A DNA stretch of 64,000 bases from positions 23,065,325 to 23,129,324 of the forward strand of contig CM025851.1 of NCBI GenBank assembly GCA_003952965.2, written 5' to 3'. A model generated the notes under the pieces. It was given only the letters and a program-made list of their open reading frames with translations, ran no database searches and was not told the origin of the DNA. Positions 46,378-57,610 of this stretch are shown in pieces. Position numbers and translations under genes: made by a program. Each line of letters starts with the position of its first letter. The stretch's first letter is position 1. Source of the stretch: Morella rubra (taxonomy: Eukaryota > Streptophyta > Magnoliopsida > Fagales > Myricaceae).

Positions 46378-46870
46378 ATGGAAAGAATGTGCATCTTGAT
46401 GATTGACTCAGGAAGTGAAAATATGGTGTCAAAGGTGATGGTAAAAAAGGTGAAACTTTCTTGTGAGCGTCATTCAAAGCATTACAAGCTTTCTTGTTTC
46501 AACAAGGATGGAGAAACCATGGCGACACAAAGGAGTAAAGTAAAGTTTTCCATTGGCAAGTATGAAGATGAGATTTATTATGATTGCTACCCATGGATGC
46601 TTGCCATTTTCTTCTTGGCAAACCTTGGCTATTTGATAGGAGTGCTTACCATGATGGGAGAAGAAACACTTGCACCGTTATCCACAATGGTGTGAAGTAT
46701 GTGCTGTCCCCTATGAAGGATGTTCCATCAAGCGTGTCTTTTTCAAACCAGATCAGTTTATTATCTTACAAAGATTCAAAGAATTCTACAAGGAAGATGA
46801 CATTATTTATGCTCTTGTTGCTGTTGATAGAAGAGAAGAAATTACAAAAGAGGTTTTGAATGATGTTTAG
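46378..46870 (+). pseudogene. Gypsy E protease
   Basis: The catalytic motif is MIDSGSENMVS with KVMVKKVKLSC after it. The C-terminal block is split over three overlapping frames (PWMLAIFFLA, GVKYVLSPM, DIIYALVAVDRREE). Confidence 0.75.
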
Positions 46871-46889
46871 GACTTGTTGGAGAGATTCA

Positions 46890-48130
46890 AAGGCCTAGTT
46901 CTTGATGAGCTTCCTAATGGTTTACCACCACTTCGAAACATTCAGCACCAAAATTGATTTTACTCCAGGTGCTATTCTTCCTAACTTGCCTCATTATAGA
47001 ATGCCTCCTAATGAACATCCTGAATTACAAAGACAGGTAATTGACTTGTTGAAAAAAAGGGTGATTCAAGAATCCCTTAGTCCTTGTGCTGTTCCTGCTC
47101 CTTTAACTCCGAAGAAGGATGGAACGTGGAGAATGTGTGTTGATTGTGGAGCTATTAACAAGATTAAAATCAAGTATAGGTTTCTCCTTCCTAGACTTGA
47201 TGATATGTTTGATGAACTTGTTGATGCTATAGTATTCTCTAAGATTGATTTGCGGAGTGGTTATCACCAAATCATAATTAGAGAAGGTGATGAGTGGAAG
47301 ACAACTTTTAAAACCAAGGATGGTTTGTATGAGTGGCTGGTTATGCCATTTGGATTGTCAATGCCCCAAGTACTTTCATGAGACTTATGACTCAAGTATT
47401 GAAGATCTTCATGGGGAAGTATGTTGTGGTGTATTTTGATGATATCTTGATTTACAGCAAGGATAGAGTTTGGAACATCTTTCCAATGTTTTCAAAGTGC
47501 TCCATGAAAACCAGCTCTATGTGAACCTTAAGAAGTGTTCTTTCATGAGTGATCAAGTTGTATTTCTAGGCTATGTTGTGAGTACAGATGGCATGAAGAT
47601 GGATGATGAGAAATGTAAAGGCTATTCTTGATTGGCCTACACCTAGAAGCCTAACCGATGTGAGAAGCTTTCATGGTTTGGCCTCATTCTATAGAAGATT
47701 TATTCAACATTTCAGCACCATTGTTGCTCCAACGATGAATGTTCTAAAGAAGAAGGAATTTCAATGGACCAATGAGGCTGAAAAGTAGTTTTCAAGAGTT
47801 GAAGTCCAAACTTGTTGAATCACCAATTCTAGCACTACCAGATTTTCTAAGCCATTCCAAGTGGAGTGTGATGCATCAAATGTCAACATAGGAGCTGTTC
47901 TTTTGCAAGGAGGGAAATCTGTTGCTTATTTCAGTGAGAAACTTAGTGATTCAAAGCTGAAATATTCAGCCTATGACAAGGAGTTATATGCAATTGTACA
48001 AGCTTTACGGCATTGGAACATTATCTCATTGGTGTGGAGTTTGTTCTCTTTTCAAACCATGAAGCTTTAAGATTCATGAAGTTACAAAAGAAGCTTAATT
48101 CTCATCATGCTAGCTGGGTTTCATAGCTTG
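46890..48130 (+). pseudogene. Gypsy E reverse transcriptase and RNase H
   Basis: Near-complete [84 protein letters not shown], then one frame over [10 protein letters not shown] and [13 protein letters not shown], the catalytic YFDD. After the thumb ([37 protein letters not shown]) the RNase H part shows VECDASNVNIGAVLLQ and KELYAIVQALRHW. Confidence 0.88.
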
Positions 48131-48249
48131 ATAATTTTTCTTTTGTTCTACAACACAAGCTAGATCATCAAACAAAGTTGCTGATGCTTTGAGTCGACGA
48201 CATAGCTTGTTGATGACTCTATCTTATGAAATCACTGGTTTTGATCTCT

Positions 48250-49660
48250 TACTCGAATATTATGTCTCAGATCTATTCTTTTCAAAAGTATTACTGGATT
48301 TAGAATGATAAAAGAGAAGAGATTATTTGTTGATCAATGGCTATCTATTCAAAGGCAATCAACTTTGTTTGCCAAAGGGATCTTTGAGATTATTTGTCAT
48401 TGAAGAATTGCATGCAAGAGGACTTGCTGGACATTTTGGAAGGGACAAAACTGAAGCTCTTGTGAAGTTGCGGTACTTTTGGCCTACGTTGAAGTGAGAT
48501 GTTGCTCGATTTGTGCAGAACTATCTAGTGTGTCAGAAGGCAAAAGGAGGAGTTCAAAACGCTGGTTATTATCAACCTTTACCAATCCCTCGTGCTCCTT
48601 GGGAAGACTTATCAATGGATTTTGTTCTTGGTTTGCCTAGAACACAACACGAGTTTAATTGCATATTTTTAGTAGTGGATCATTTCTACAAGATGGCTTA
48701 GTTTATACCATGTAAGACTTCTACTAATGTATCTCATTTTTTAAAGAAGTTGTTCGTCTATATGGTGTTCCAAAGCCCATTACTTTTGATCGTGATGTGA
48801 AGTTGTTAGTCACTTTTGGAGGACACTATGGAAACTTTTGGGGACTTGTTTGCTATTCTCTAGTGCTTACCATTCTCAAACTGATGGAAAATCTGAAGTG
48901 GTGAATAGATCGTTTGAAAATTTGCTGAGAAGTTTAGTGGGAGAGCATCTAAAGAAGTAGGACTTTGTCATTCCTCAAGGAGAATTTACTTACAATAGTT
49001 CAGCAATCGATCAACCAAGAAGTCTCCATTTGAAGTTATCTATGGCAACAATCCAAGTCATGTTCTTGATCTCCTGCCATTGCCAAATCAAGCAAGAGTA
49101 AGTATGGAAGTTGAAGAGTTTGCTGAGCACATAAAAGAGGTTCAAAAACAAGTTCAACATCAATTGTAGCATTCTACTCAAATGTATAAGTCAAAGGCTG
49201 ATGTTCATCGGAGGAAACTAGAGTTCAAGGAAGGAGATTTGGTTATGGTCTATCTAAGGAAGGAGAGATTTCCTGTGGGTACTTATAACAAGCTGAAATA
49301 GAGGAAGTTTGGCCGTTGTCGAGTTCTAAAAAAGTTGGGTCCGAATGCTTATCGCATTGAATTACCTACTGGATTTTCAATGAGTTCTACATTCAATATA
49401 TGTGATTTTTATCCTTATTATGGAGATGAGGAGCAGATTGCTATGGAACCAAAGGATTTTGAAGGCGGCCTCTCTAACTCTCCACGCGAGTCCATTGATG
49501 TTCTGGATGTGCGTTCTATCACAACTCGGCGTGGCACTTACACACAATACTTGGTTCATTGGCTTGGAAAAACGAGTTCTGAAGATGCATGGATTTAAAG
49601 TGAAAAGCTCAAGAAGTTGGATGAGTTTTTATGGGAAGATTTGAACTCAAACTGGAAGGC
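48250..49660 (+). pseudogene. Gypsy E integrase with chromodomain
   Basis: Zinc-binding part (CQKAKGGVQNAGYYQPL), catalytic core (WEDLSMDFVLGLPRT with the first Asp; AYHSQTDGKSEVVNRS with the Glu, about 48868), then many stops. The end carries a chromodomain-like block, IDVLDVRSITTRRGTYTQYL with VHWLGKTSSEDAWI (49492-49598), which in chromoviruses reads histone marks to steer insertion. Confidence 0.8.
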
Positions 49661-49673
49661 GAGTTTTTTTCAT

Positions 49674-50020
49674 GAAGGGAGAATGATGAAGGAACATCAT
49701 TTGCGTCCTGGGGTAACATCGCATAATTTGCATCCACGGATATGCATCTCGGGGTAAAATAAAATTGAACTCTAGAATTATTTATGAAGACATGTCATAT
49801 ATGAATGAAAGCTCTACGTCTCTAGTTTCAAACAAACTTGACCGTGTGCCATTTGAAGATTTCTATAGAAAGTTATGATATTTTTCCTATAGGTTGTCGG
49901 GATTGGCAACAGACAGCGAATTTCAAAGTGCATTTAATTTCTTTTGTATTTGAATTTTCTAGACTTTATTGTCTCATTTTTTCTATCTTGACCATGATGT
50001 AGTGAACTCTATATATGAGT
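49674..50020 (+). mobile_element. Gypsy E polypurine tract and 3' LTR, left part
   Basis: GAAGGGAGAA (49674-49683) precedes TGATGAAGGAACATC, the LTR start. The LTR follows the 5' copy to CTCTATATATGAGT and is then interrupted by gypsy G. Confidence 0.85.
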
Positions 50021-52899
50021 TGTCATGCACCAAACCTCCAAGGCTAGAGGGTGACTTACTAACCATAAACAAATAGACTTTTGTTTTAAAAAAACATATC
50101 TAAAAAAAATATAGAATAAACTTTATTTAAAAATAACTTCAATAAAACTCTTCAAAGATCAAGGTAAAAACAACTTCTTTAAAACTCTATCAAAATACAA
50201 AGACAATTCTAAACATGAATAGATTAACACTAAAGTCAAACATTTATTCTAATGATCTCTCATCTACCCATCCACGTGCTATCTAGTCCTGACTATCGAC
50301 ACGCTCCTGATCAACATCTGCAAAAGAGAGGACAATAAGGGAGTGAGTTCGACAACTCAGTAAGCAAATTCATTATGCTAGTATGTATCCCATGAGCCAC
50401 ATTGTAATAGTAAGAGAAAAAAATATTTAAAATCTTTCTAAACTGATGAAAGCTGTTTTTGACAATTTCAATAAAACATCTTTATCAATAAAACATTTTT
50501 ATCTATATAACATAATACTATAGAAATCCCTTTGGCAATAATTGTGGGTCACGTTTACCCCCGTGACAGGGTTGTGCAGTTGCTACCTAGTTTGCGGATC
50601 AGCCAAATAAAGCTAATACTATGGATATGATTCTTCCTTACTAAAGCTTGGCCATGTCCAAGTGTGCACTCGATAAGAATCTTCAAAATAAACCACTTTG
50701 TTTCCAAAATGGGTGCACTCAATGGGTTGCAATTGGTACAATGCGTTGTCTTTGTAACTCTGTAACTCTAGGCCTCAGGGTTTGAAAATACATATATAAC
50801 ATATCATACAATAAACATCACTTTGAACTTTGTATCTTTCTCTTATTTTCATGAAATATCATGGACAAATCTTGAATAATAATAAATATCAAAAAGCTTT
50901 GATTTAAACATTGAAACATCGTGAAATGTCATGCACAAATTTTGAATAATAATACATATCAAAAAGCTTTGATTTAAACATTGAAAACATCATGAAATAT
51001 CATTGGACATAAAATAGGCTCATACTTACACATTTCATGCTATAATCTTTAACAATTTTATCGAAACGTAATGCACATAAAACTCCGAGGGTTTTCAATA
51101 AAAACATGCAATTTTCAAATATCACCTCGATTTTTTTAGAAAATCTAGCATAATAACCCCGCTTACCTGGATCTTCAAGCAAATAAGCCTCTAACTTAGC
51201 GCTATCAATACAAAATTTAACGTATTATAATACGCTCAAACAAAAACACAAATGAAACTCTAAATTTGCCCGACAGGATTAAATTCAAATTCATGGTCAG
51301 ATTCTAAAATATAACTTACCTATCTCAGTTTTCCCAAAAATCCACAAATTAAAATATGTTACTTCCTGAGATGTTAAATATACACTTGTAAAATTTCATA
51401 TCTAGATTCCTCATACAACTCAGTCAATAAAATCGACATTCACCTCTATTAACGGAGACAAACTATACTCCAAATAATTTGGTACTCATATATTCCAAAA
51501 TTCATAAAGATCTCTTCCGATATTCAAAATTCCCGAAATTTATACCAAAGATTCATATATGTGTTATAAAGATACCCATAAAATGTCATGCTGAAATTAG
51601 AATCCTAGCTATGTCATTTGGTTCACAACTTCAATATGTATCAAAGGATCTTTCTCAGCAATTCCGATTTCTCTAAGCCTAAACTCAAGATTTTTTATCT
51701 CCAAAAATTACAAAACTTTAACTCAATCCTCCTGCAGATGTCTAGTACGAAATACCCAAAAATTATAATTTTTCAATGTCTAAGGTCGGCTATAAAAATA
51801 TAATTCAATCCACTATTCAGATCAAGAAACTAAATTTTCCTGCACAAATCTTGAACCCAAATATCGTTTAGTCTAAGAAACCTTCAAAACTATTTTGAAA
51901 ATCTTGAAATAATTAGGGCCTGTTCTAGACACCCTATGGTTTGATCTCTCATAAAAAGAATACAAATAAAATATCAAGAAATTTGAAATACCTGAATTTA
52001 CTTCAAGAAATTTTGTCTAGATTGTTGAAAGCAAGAAAACTCTTCTTTTTCTTCTTGTTGGCGTAAAAGTAAGGTGTGTAAAAAAATAAAACCAATATGT
52101 ATGTATGTATATATATATATATATACAGAGAGAAAGAGAGAGAGAGACTCACAGTAGTAATGGACTCCCTTTTAAACTCTAAAACTTTTAAATATTAAAT
52201 AATCATTGCATTGAAATCTTTAAAATTTTAAAAAAGTTTGAGAGCATTCCTAGCAGCTTATTCAATTTTGGCTCTCTACTTTATCCGAAAAGCACACTTC
52301 TCTATTTTAACTATCAACTTTTTCAAAACACCCCCAACAGCTTCTCTATTTTCTCTATTTAAATATTATTTTTCAAAGATTTTTTATTCTTTCTCTATAA
52401 CATTTTATATTTTTGAATATTTGTTTTTAAGGGTCTGGGAGGAAGAAAAGAAAAAGAAAAAAAAAAGAGGGACAGCGTGAGAGCTTGGAGGAAGAAAAAG
52501 AAAGAAAGAAGAGGGAGTGCGTGAGAGCTGGTAGGAAAAAAGAAAAAAAATAGAGATATTAATATTTTAAGATAGTGAAGTGAACAGTGGTTCTCTAAAA
52601 ATAGAGAACCACTGTTCACATGTTAAATTTTTTTTGTTAAAAATTGTTAGAATAGATAAGCTCTTAGGGAGTGTTTTTTTAACCTTTTTATTAAATTGGT
52701 TATCTATTCTAACCAAAATTCTAGAATAGAGAAGCTACTAGGAATACTCTGACTAGGTCAAAGATAAAGATTCAACTATTTTAAATGAGTTAAACTCAAG
52801 TTTCAAATTTAAATAAGACAATTCAAATTTAAATAAGACATTTTAAATATCAAATAATAAATTCAAATTGTTTTAAAAATAGAAATCTCGGGTGTTACA
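50021..52899 (-). mobile_element. Gypsy G 3' LTR (2.88 kb including a 512-bp MITE)
   Basis: On the minus strand TGTAACACCCGAGATTTC (52899) to GGTTTGGTGCATGACA (50021). TGTAACACCC is a common chromovirus LTR start. A microsatellite (TATG)n(TA)n(GA)n lies at 52095-52147. No ORF of note. Confidence 0.8.
52240..52751. mobile_element. 512-bp MITE with a central perfect hairpin
   Basis: Left end AGAGCATTCCTAGCAGCTT and right end (reverse complement) AGAGTATTCCTAGTAGCTT form the terminal repeat. In the centre GTGAACAGTGGTTCTCTA is followed after AAAA by its exact reverse complement (52579-52618). No target duplication was found. Non-coding; a run of A/G at 52440-52555 lies between. Confidence 0.7.
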
Positions 52900-54111
52900 T
52901 TCTCCCCCCCCCCTTAAAAAAAATTATGTCCTCGAAATTTGCTATACGAAACTAACATCTAACTTACTGACTTGAAAATTTGGCTTCCAACCTCAATCTT
53001 CAAACAAATGCCGATACTTTGATTGTATTTCTTCCTCAAGTTCCCATGAAGCTTCCTCTCTAGAATGATTGTTCCATAACACTTTTACTAGGGGAATTTT
53101 CTTTGTACATAATTTGTGCTCCTTTGTGTCCAAGATCCGTATAGGCTTCTCCACATAAGTCAAGTTCTCTTGAATCCTTAAGGGTTCGTAATTGATGACA
53201 TGAGTAGGGTCGGGAATATATTTTCGCAATAAAGACACATGGAATACATCATGCATTCTCGAAAGACTTGGTGGCAATGCAATCCTATATGCCACTAGAC
53301 CAATCCAATCAAGTACTTCAAACGGACCAACATATCGTGAACTCAATTTTTCCTTCTTTCCAAATCACATTACCCCTTTTAAAGGAGCTACCATCAAGAA
53401 AACCTTGTCACCCACTTCAAATTCAAGTTCTTGCTGACGATTGTCAACATAACTCTTCTGCCTACTTTGAGCAACCTTTACTCGTTCACGTATCAAACCA
53501 AGTTTCTCCGCCATTGTTTGAATTATCTCTAGACCCAAAATCCACTGTTCACCTACTTCATTCCAATACAAAGGAGATCAACATCTTATTCCATATAATG
53601 CCTTGTACGGTGCTATCCCAATACTTGCTTGATAACTATTATTATAAGCAAACTCCACTAGAGGTAGATACTTAATCCAATTTCCCTTAAATTCAAGCAG
53701 GCAAGCTCGCAACATGTCTTCCAGAATCTAAATGGTCCTTTCTATCTGACCGTATGTTTGAGGGTGGTAAGCTGTACTAAAATTTAATTCAGATCCCATA
53801 GCCTTCTGCAAATTCGTCCAAAACTTTGAAGTATAATGTGGATCTCTATCTGAAACTATAGACACTGGCACCCCATGCAAATGAACAATTTCCTAAATAT
53901 ATAATTTTGCTAACAGCTCCATGGAATGGCCAACTTCGACTGGAATAAAATGACCGGTCTTCGTTAGTCGATCAACAACTACCCAAATTGAATCCTGCCT
54001 AGTCGATGCTCGCAGCAAACTTGAAACAAAATCCATTGAGATGTGCTCCCTTTTCCACTCTGGAATCTGTGATGGCTGTAATGGTCTTGTTGGTCTTTGA
54101 TGCTCTGCCTT
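52900..54111 (-). pseudogene. Gypsy G integrase, core to C-terminus
   Basis: Starts within integrase: PLQPSQIPEWKREHISMDFV (first catalytic Asp), VVVDRLTKTGHFIPV, after one stop [20 protein letters not shown] (second Asp), then [20 protein letters not shown] (catalytic Glu) and LRACLLEFKGNWIKYLPLVE. Further on come QKSYVDNRQQELEFEVGDKV and YVGPFEVLDWIGLVAYRIAL, then HDVFHVSLLRKYIPDP and the chromodomain-like EEASWELEEEIQSKYRHLF, ending at about 52993. All three DDE residues survive and only three or four stops occur, so it is younger than gypsy E. Confidence 0.9.
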
Positions 54112-54169
54112 CACCTTGGTTCAATCCTTTTCGGATTTTTTCAAGCCTTGCGGACCCAAGTCTGCATCA
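54112..54169 (+). mobile_element. Gypsy E 3' LTR, right part
   Basis: TTGGTTCAATCCTTTTCGG to TCTGCATCA matches the last 55 bp of the 5' LTR (45050-45104). It resumes the LTR after gypsy G. Confidence 0.85.
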
Positions 54170-54535
54170 CGTATTACAGTAAAAATAGAAATTTTATTGT
54201 ACTTATTCTAGATAGTTTCTTAAGTCTTTACAATTGTTCAACACATACCATCGAGCTTTCTTTAACTTTGTTTGGTCTATTTCATGCCCTTTTACAGCCT
54301 TTATCAATCGATTTCTCTGAGTGAACACATCCAAGAACCTTTCTTATACCTTCATCTTGCATTCACAATCGTAGTTTCGATATCTGTTATTAAACACTGT
54401 TTCGACCCCTCAGAGGTATTGGGAACAAAATGTCGAATACTTGTTCTCAACATACCATTCTGCAATCGACCCTTTGGAATGCACCTTATTTTTTATAGAC
54501 CATTTCGAGACAACCATTAACTATTCAAATGGATA
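54170..54535 (-). pseudogene. CACTA-1 TNP2 transposase, upstream piece
   Basis: The minus strand reads NKVHSKGSIAEWYVENKYST followed by FCSQYL, then VETVFNNRYRNYD and, lastly, KLKKARWYVLNNCKDLRNYL. The GSIAE-Y--E---FCS-Y and A--Y-L-NC pattern is the usual TNP2 stretch just upstream of the piece at 43959-44507. It ends abruptly at copia D. Confidence 0.7.
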
Positions 54536-55100
54536 CAAGAGTGTTCTATGCACATTCAAGTCACTGGCCTCAGGCTTAACCACTTCACTCAGATTAAGGT
54601 CACCCATCATGACCCTAAGAATCTGAAGGGGCTTAACTTCAGACATCTCACTCCAACCATAAGATTCAAAAAAAGAAAATTCTGAATTAGGGGTAAAGGC
54701 TAGGTTATTGAGGAAAGTCATAGATAAGTCCAAATTTTTCCCTTTGACTAGGCTAAAGGCATCCTCAATCGCATAGAATGAGAAATTGGGAAAGACTTGC
54801 TTTACCAAAAATGGGTAGGCATCTAGCCTCATATCCACGAAGTTTGACCACTATTGGTAGTCAAACATTGCCTTGAAATCAAACTTTCTGAAAATGACGT
54901 AAAAAGACCCAACAACCAGAGATTACCATTTGATGATGAAAATCTTGAGCAAATCGGCTCCTAGTCAACTTGAGTGAAAAAACTGAACCTTCGAAGCCCT
55001 TTCTTGTTCCTCAGTGAGGCTCCCCCATTTTTGTCCCTAGAGCTCTCAGCAATGGGCGTTTGGAGAGTGACTCGCTTTGAGCGACAACTGGACATCTTCT
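54536..55100 (-). pseudogene. Copia D extra 3' ORF, transposon-associated protein family, N-terminal part
   Basis: MSSCRSKRVTLQTPIAESSR opens at about 55073. After a stop and frame change, DAYPFLVKQVFPNFSFYAIE, FSLVKGKNLDLSMTFLNNLA and ILRVMMGDLNLSEV follow (54838-54536). This is the N-terminal YP-LVK-F--N---V-G-----FLN pattern of the same family as the copia C 3' ORF. It is truncated where CACTA-1 sequence starts. Confidence 0.55.
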
Positions 55101-55302
55101 TAGAGTGAAATGCAGCTGATCTAGATGGAAATCGGTTGGAATGCGAGAATACGTGGTGCGTAGGAGATCGTTGGTTATTGAGAGGTTTGAGGGTGTTAGG
55201 GAGTGACAACAAGGGTTTCTGAGAGAGAAGTAAAGAGTATCGAGTCTTTGCCCTTAAAAGGGATTTATATGGGCTATGCGAATCGTCTCTAAAAACTATC
55301 AT
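55101..55302 (-). promoter_or_regulatory. Internal promoter and leader of the copia D 3' ORF
   Basis: Minus strand CCCATATAAATCCC (near 55270) is TATA-like, followed by a CT-rich leader (CTTTACTTCTCTCTCAG) up to the ATG. The layout parallels element C. Function is inferred. Confidence 0.45.
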
Positions 55303-55309
55303 TTCAAAA

Positions 55310-55615
55310 GATGCATCGACACATGGTCAGTAAATGTTGACACATAGCACGCAGTACTTTGGGGAAAATAACTTATGTGTCCACACATATATGAATGGTG
55401 TCGACACTTGCTCAACAAGCTCTCGGGAAGACGACCAATGTGTCAACACATAGAAGAATGATGTCCACACATACATCTCCAGAAAACATGTAATAGCTAA
55501 GTTGTGTCAACACAAAGAAGAATGATGTCCACGGATACATCTCCAGAAAACATATGATAGCTAAGTTCAGAAGAGTAGACACTTGTTCGCACAAGTGTTG
55601 ACACATGACATTAAA
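55310..55615 (-). repeat. Palindromic GTGTCGACAC-type array in copia D
   Basis: At least eight degenerate copies (for example GTGTCGACACTTG, ATGTGTCAACACATA, TGTTGACACATAG), some inside a longer repeated unit (AGAAGAATGATGTCCAC, CATCTCCAGAAAACAT). Lies between pol and the internal TATA. Confidence 0.8.
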
Positions 55616-56430
55616 AATGAGTTATGCATGGTATTTTCATGAAGGAAATGTATGAATTCATAGAAATCATGGCAAAAAATTAATTTTCAATGAGATATAC
55701 CATGTTCAACACAACCAAATCATCCGAACAAGAATCCAAACATATAACCAATTACTCAAGAGGATATCCCATACTAGTCTCTTAACAAATAAAGCAAAAT
55801 CCATCCTCATTAAGGGGTTTTCTAAAAATATCCGTCAATTGAAGGCCGATATTGACAAATTCAAGACCAATATTCCCTTTTTGAACATGATCTCGAATGA
55901 AATGGTGTTTAATCTCAATCTGTTTGCTCCTAGAGTGTTGGATAGAGTTTTTAGTAGGATTTATGGCACTTGTATTGTCATATTTTATTGGGATGAGATA
56001 ATAATGAAGATTAAAATTTTCCAATGGTTGTTTCAACCACAATATTTATGCATAACAATTTCCGATGGCAATTTACTTGGCTTCCGTGGTTGACAGAGCT
56101 GTAGAGTTTTGTTTCTTATAAAACCAAGAGATTAGTGAGGGTCTAAGAAATTGACAAGTACCACTAGTACTCTGCTATCTATTTTACAACCAGCATAATC
56201 CGCATCCGAGTCTCCTTACAATTTAAAATCAACACTCTTAGGATAAAACAAACCAAGATTTTGAGACTCCTTAGGGCAAGATTGAAATCTAGCACACATG
56301 CATACACTAAACATGATATCTGGTCTACTAGCTGTGAGATAGAGTAAGGAGTCAATCCTACCTTGATATTTTATTATGGGGATGCTTTATGGTTTCTCAA
56401 ATCCCTAGGAAGATTCAAGCGAACTAACTC
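55616..56430 (-). pseudogene. Copia D RT end and RNase H
   Basis: Minus strand: SLLYLTASRPDIMFSVCMCARFQS (read in parts, about 56360), GDSDADYAGCKIDSR, then KYDNTSAINPTKNSIQHSRS, EIKHHFIRDHVQKGNIGLEF and DIFRKPLNEDGFCFI (to 55782). Standard copia RNase H end, full of stops. 55616-55781 is non-coding. Confidence 0.82.
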
Positions 56431-56439
56431 CAAGTCACT

Positions 56440-56870
56440 TTTAGCTTACTTCACTTGATTTGCTCACATAATTTTATACCTCGAGGTGGACATCGAGAGG
56501 AGGTTCCATTTATGCAAGTTTTTGTAGTTGAGCACCTCCTAAAGGATAAAGCAATCAACCTTCCATTTATTATGCTTAGCTATATGGATGAGCAGCATGG
56601 GCATCAAAAGAATTTACTCTATTGTTTGCTTTTCACCTGGATCTTTAGACATTTTGGAGCTACCCGTGATAACCGAGAGAGAGATACCCTAGCTAAATCT
56701 AAGGTTTTGATATTGAGGCTAACATGGCTGATTCAGCTCCGATTAGTACTTCTCCCCAAGCAAATTCACATGGTCTAGCTTTACCTCCCAAAGTACCTTC
56801 CCCTCCCTGTACCCTTAGCCACCACTCTGTTCCTGCTCCTCCTCCACCTCTTTATATAATTTTGATAATT
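56440..56870 (+). pseudogene. Copia F extra 3' ORF, transposon-associated protein family, C-terminal part
   Basis: The plus frame reads FIPRGGHREEVPFMQVFVVE with HLLKDKAINLPFIMLSYMDE, then LFTWIFRHFGATRDN. The RGGHR-EV-FM--F-V---L-----NLPF-M and IFRHFG blocks are the C-terminal half of the same family. A Pro-rich tail (SAPISTSPQANSH, APPPPLY) follows in another frame. Upstream parts are missing; LTR sequence follows. Confidence 0.55.
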
Positions 56871-57610
56871 ATTATGCCTAAAGTGATTTCAAATCATACT
56901 CATACGAACTCCCATATCATATTTATATCTTCGGGGAGTTAGTTTTTGAGTTTAAGTCATAAAATGGTCAAAATCGTGCTTTAAAATTATGGAGGCTGCA
57001 TTTTTTAGATACTGTGGTTGACCATGTTGGTATACTTATCGACCTAATATTGACTGAATTTTCACAGTTCATCCCAAATAGTTAGAAATGGCTATTTTTT
57101 ATGAGTGGCCTATATAAGGGAGATATATAGGCCAAAGAGATAAAAATGTGCAAGTCATATTTTCTCAACTCATTCACACATAAGCTCTACTTTCACTTCC
57201 ATGTTATTATGTGAAATAAAAAAGATAGAATTTCTATTGTACTATCCACTCCATTGAGGGAGTTTACTGCTGTAAAATCATCCTTTCACTTTGGTTAGAA
57301 GAGAGACATTTTCTTGTGCCCATGCACTGACGTGTTTTCACCGAAAGAATGAGTTTTGTGAGGTTGATCACAAACTCGGTCTTAAAGCTTGGAGATGTGC
57401 TTCTCAGAGCTCAAGTATAAGAAACTTGAAACCTTAGTTGAAAGAAATCTAGTGGAGAAACCTCAAGGCATGAAAAGAGCTTGAGGGGTGGATGTAGGTG
57501 GGTTTATTGGACCACCTAAAAATCTTGTATTTGCTATTCTCTAACTCTCTCCTTGCATTTAGAAATCTCTTAATTAATATTTTCATAATACTTGTATTTG
57601 CTATTCACTA
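56871..57610 (+). mobile_element. Partial LTR related to element B (copia F)
   Basis: Diverged but collinear with the element B LTR from its middle: GGGGAGTTAGTTTTT, TGGTCAAAATCGTGC, TATA in GGCCTATATAAGG (near 57110), CACTCCATTGAGGGAGTTT and GCTTGAGGGGTGGATGTAGG. The first ~240 bp and the U5 end are missing. Confidence 0.7.

Larger units (their letters stand above)
50021..54111 (-). mobile_element. Gypsy G (chromovirus, Tekay/Del-like), 5'-truncated, nested in the gypsy E LTR
   Basis: Minus strand, right to left: integrase core and C-terminus, polypurine tract (52915-52900) and a full LTR ending at 50021 (TG on the plus strand). Everything upstream of the integrase core is missing, together with about 200 bp of the gypsy E LTR, so a deletion removed both. 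Confidence 0.85.
44508..54169 (+). mobile_element. Gypsy E (Ty3 type, chromodomain) inserted in CACTA-1 TNP2
   Basis: The 5' LTR is 44508-45104. A primer-binding site follows, then gag, protease, RT, RNase H, integrase and chromodomain in gypsy order, then a 3' LTR from 49684 split by gypsy G and resuming at about 54112-54169. Flanks CCTAT (44503-44507) and CGTAT (54170-54174) agree at four of five bases, as for an old target duplication. TNP2 sequence continues on both sides. Confidence 0.85.
20766..54535 (-). mobile_element. CACTA-1 transposon, span including all nested insertions
   Basis: Minus-strand order from right to left: TNP2 pieces (54535-54170, 44507-43959, 31935-31560), TNPA/Ptta-like ORF (31300-29700), subterminal repeats (29515-29190 and 21200-20766), left terminus. 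Inserted in it are an LTR-like element with element B, copia C and gypsy E. The right terminus is not certain: TNP2 sequence stops at about 54535, where copia D begins. Confidence 0.65.

Noticed and set aside
52238..52619. Lys/Phe-rich frames on both strands
   Set aside because: Explained by the A/G-rich interior of the MITE.
56724..56942. Pro-rich frame as a separate small protein
   Set aside because: It continues the transposon-associated ORF region of copia F after a frame change and runs into LTR sequence.
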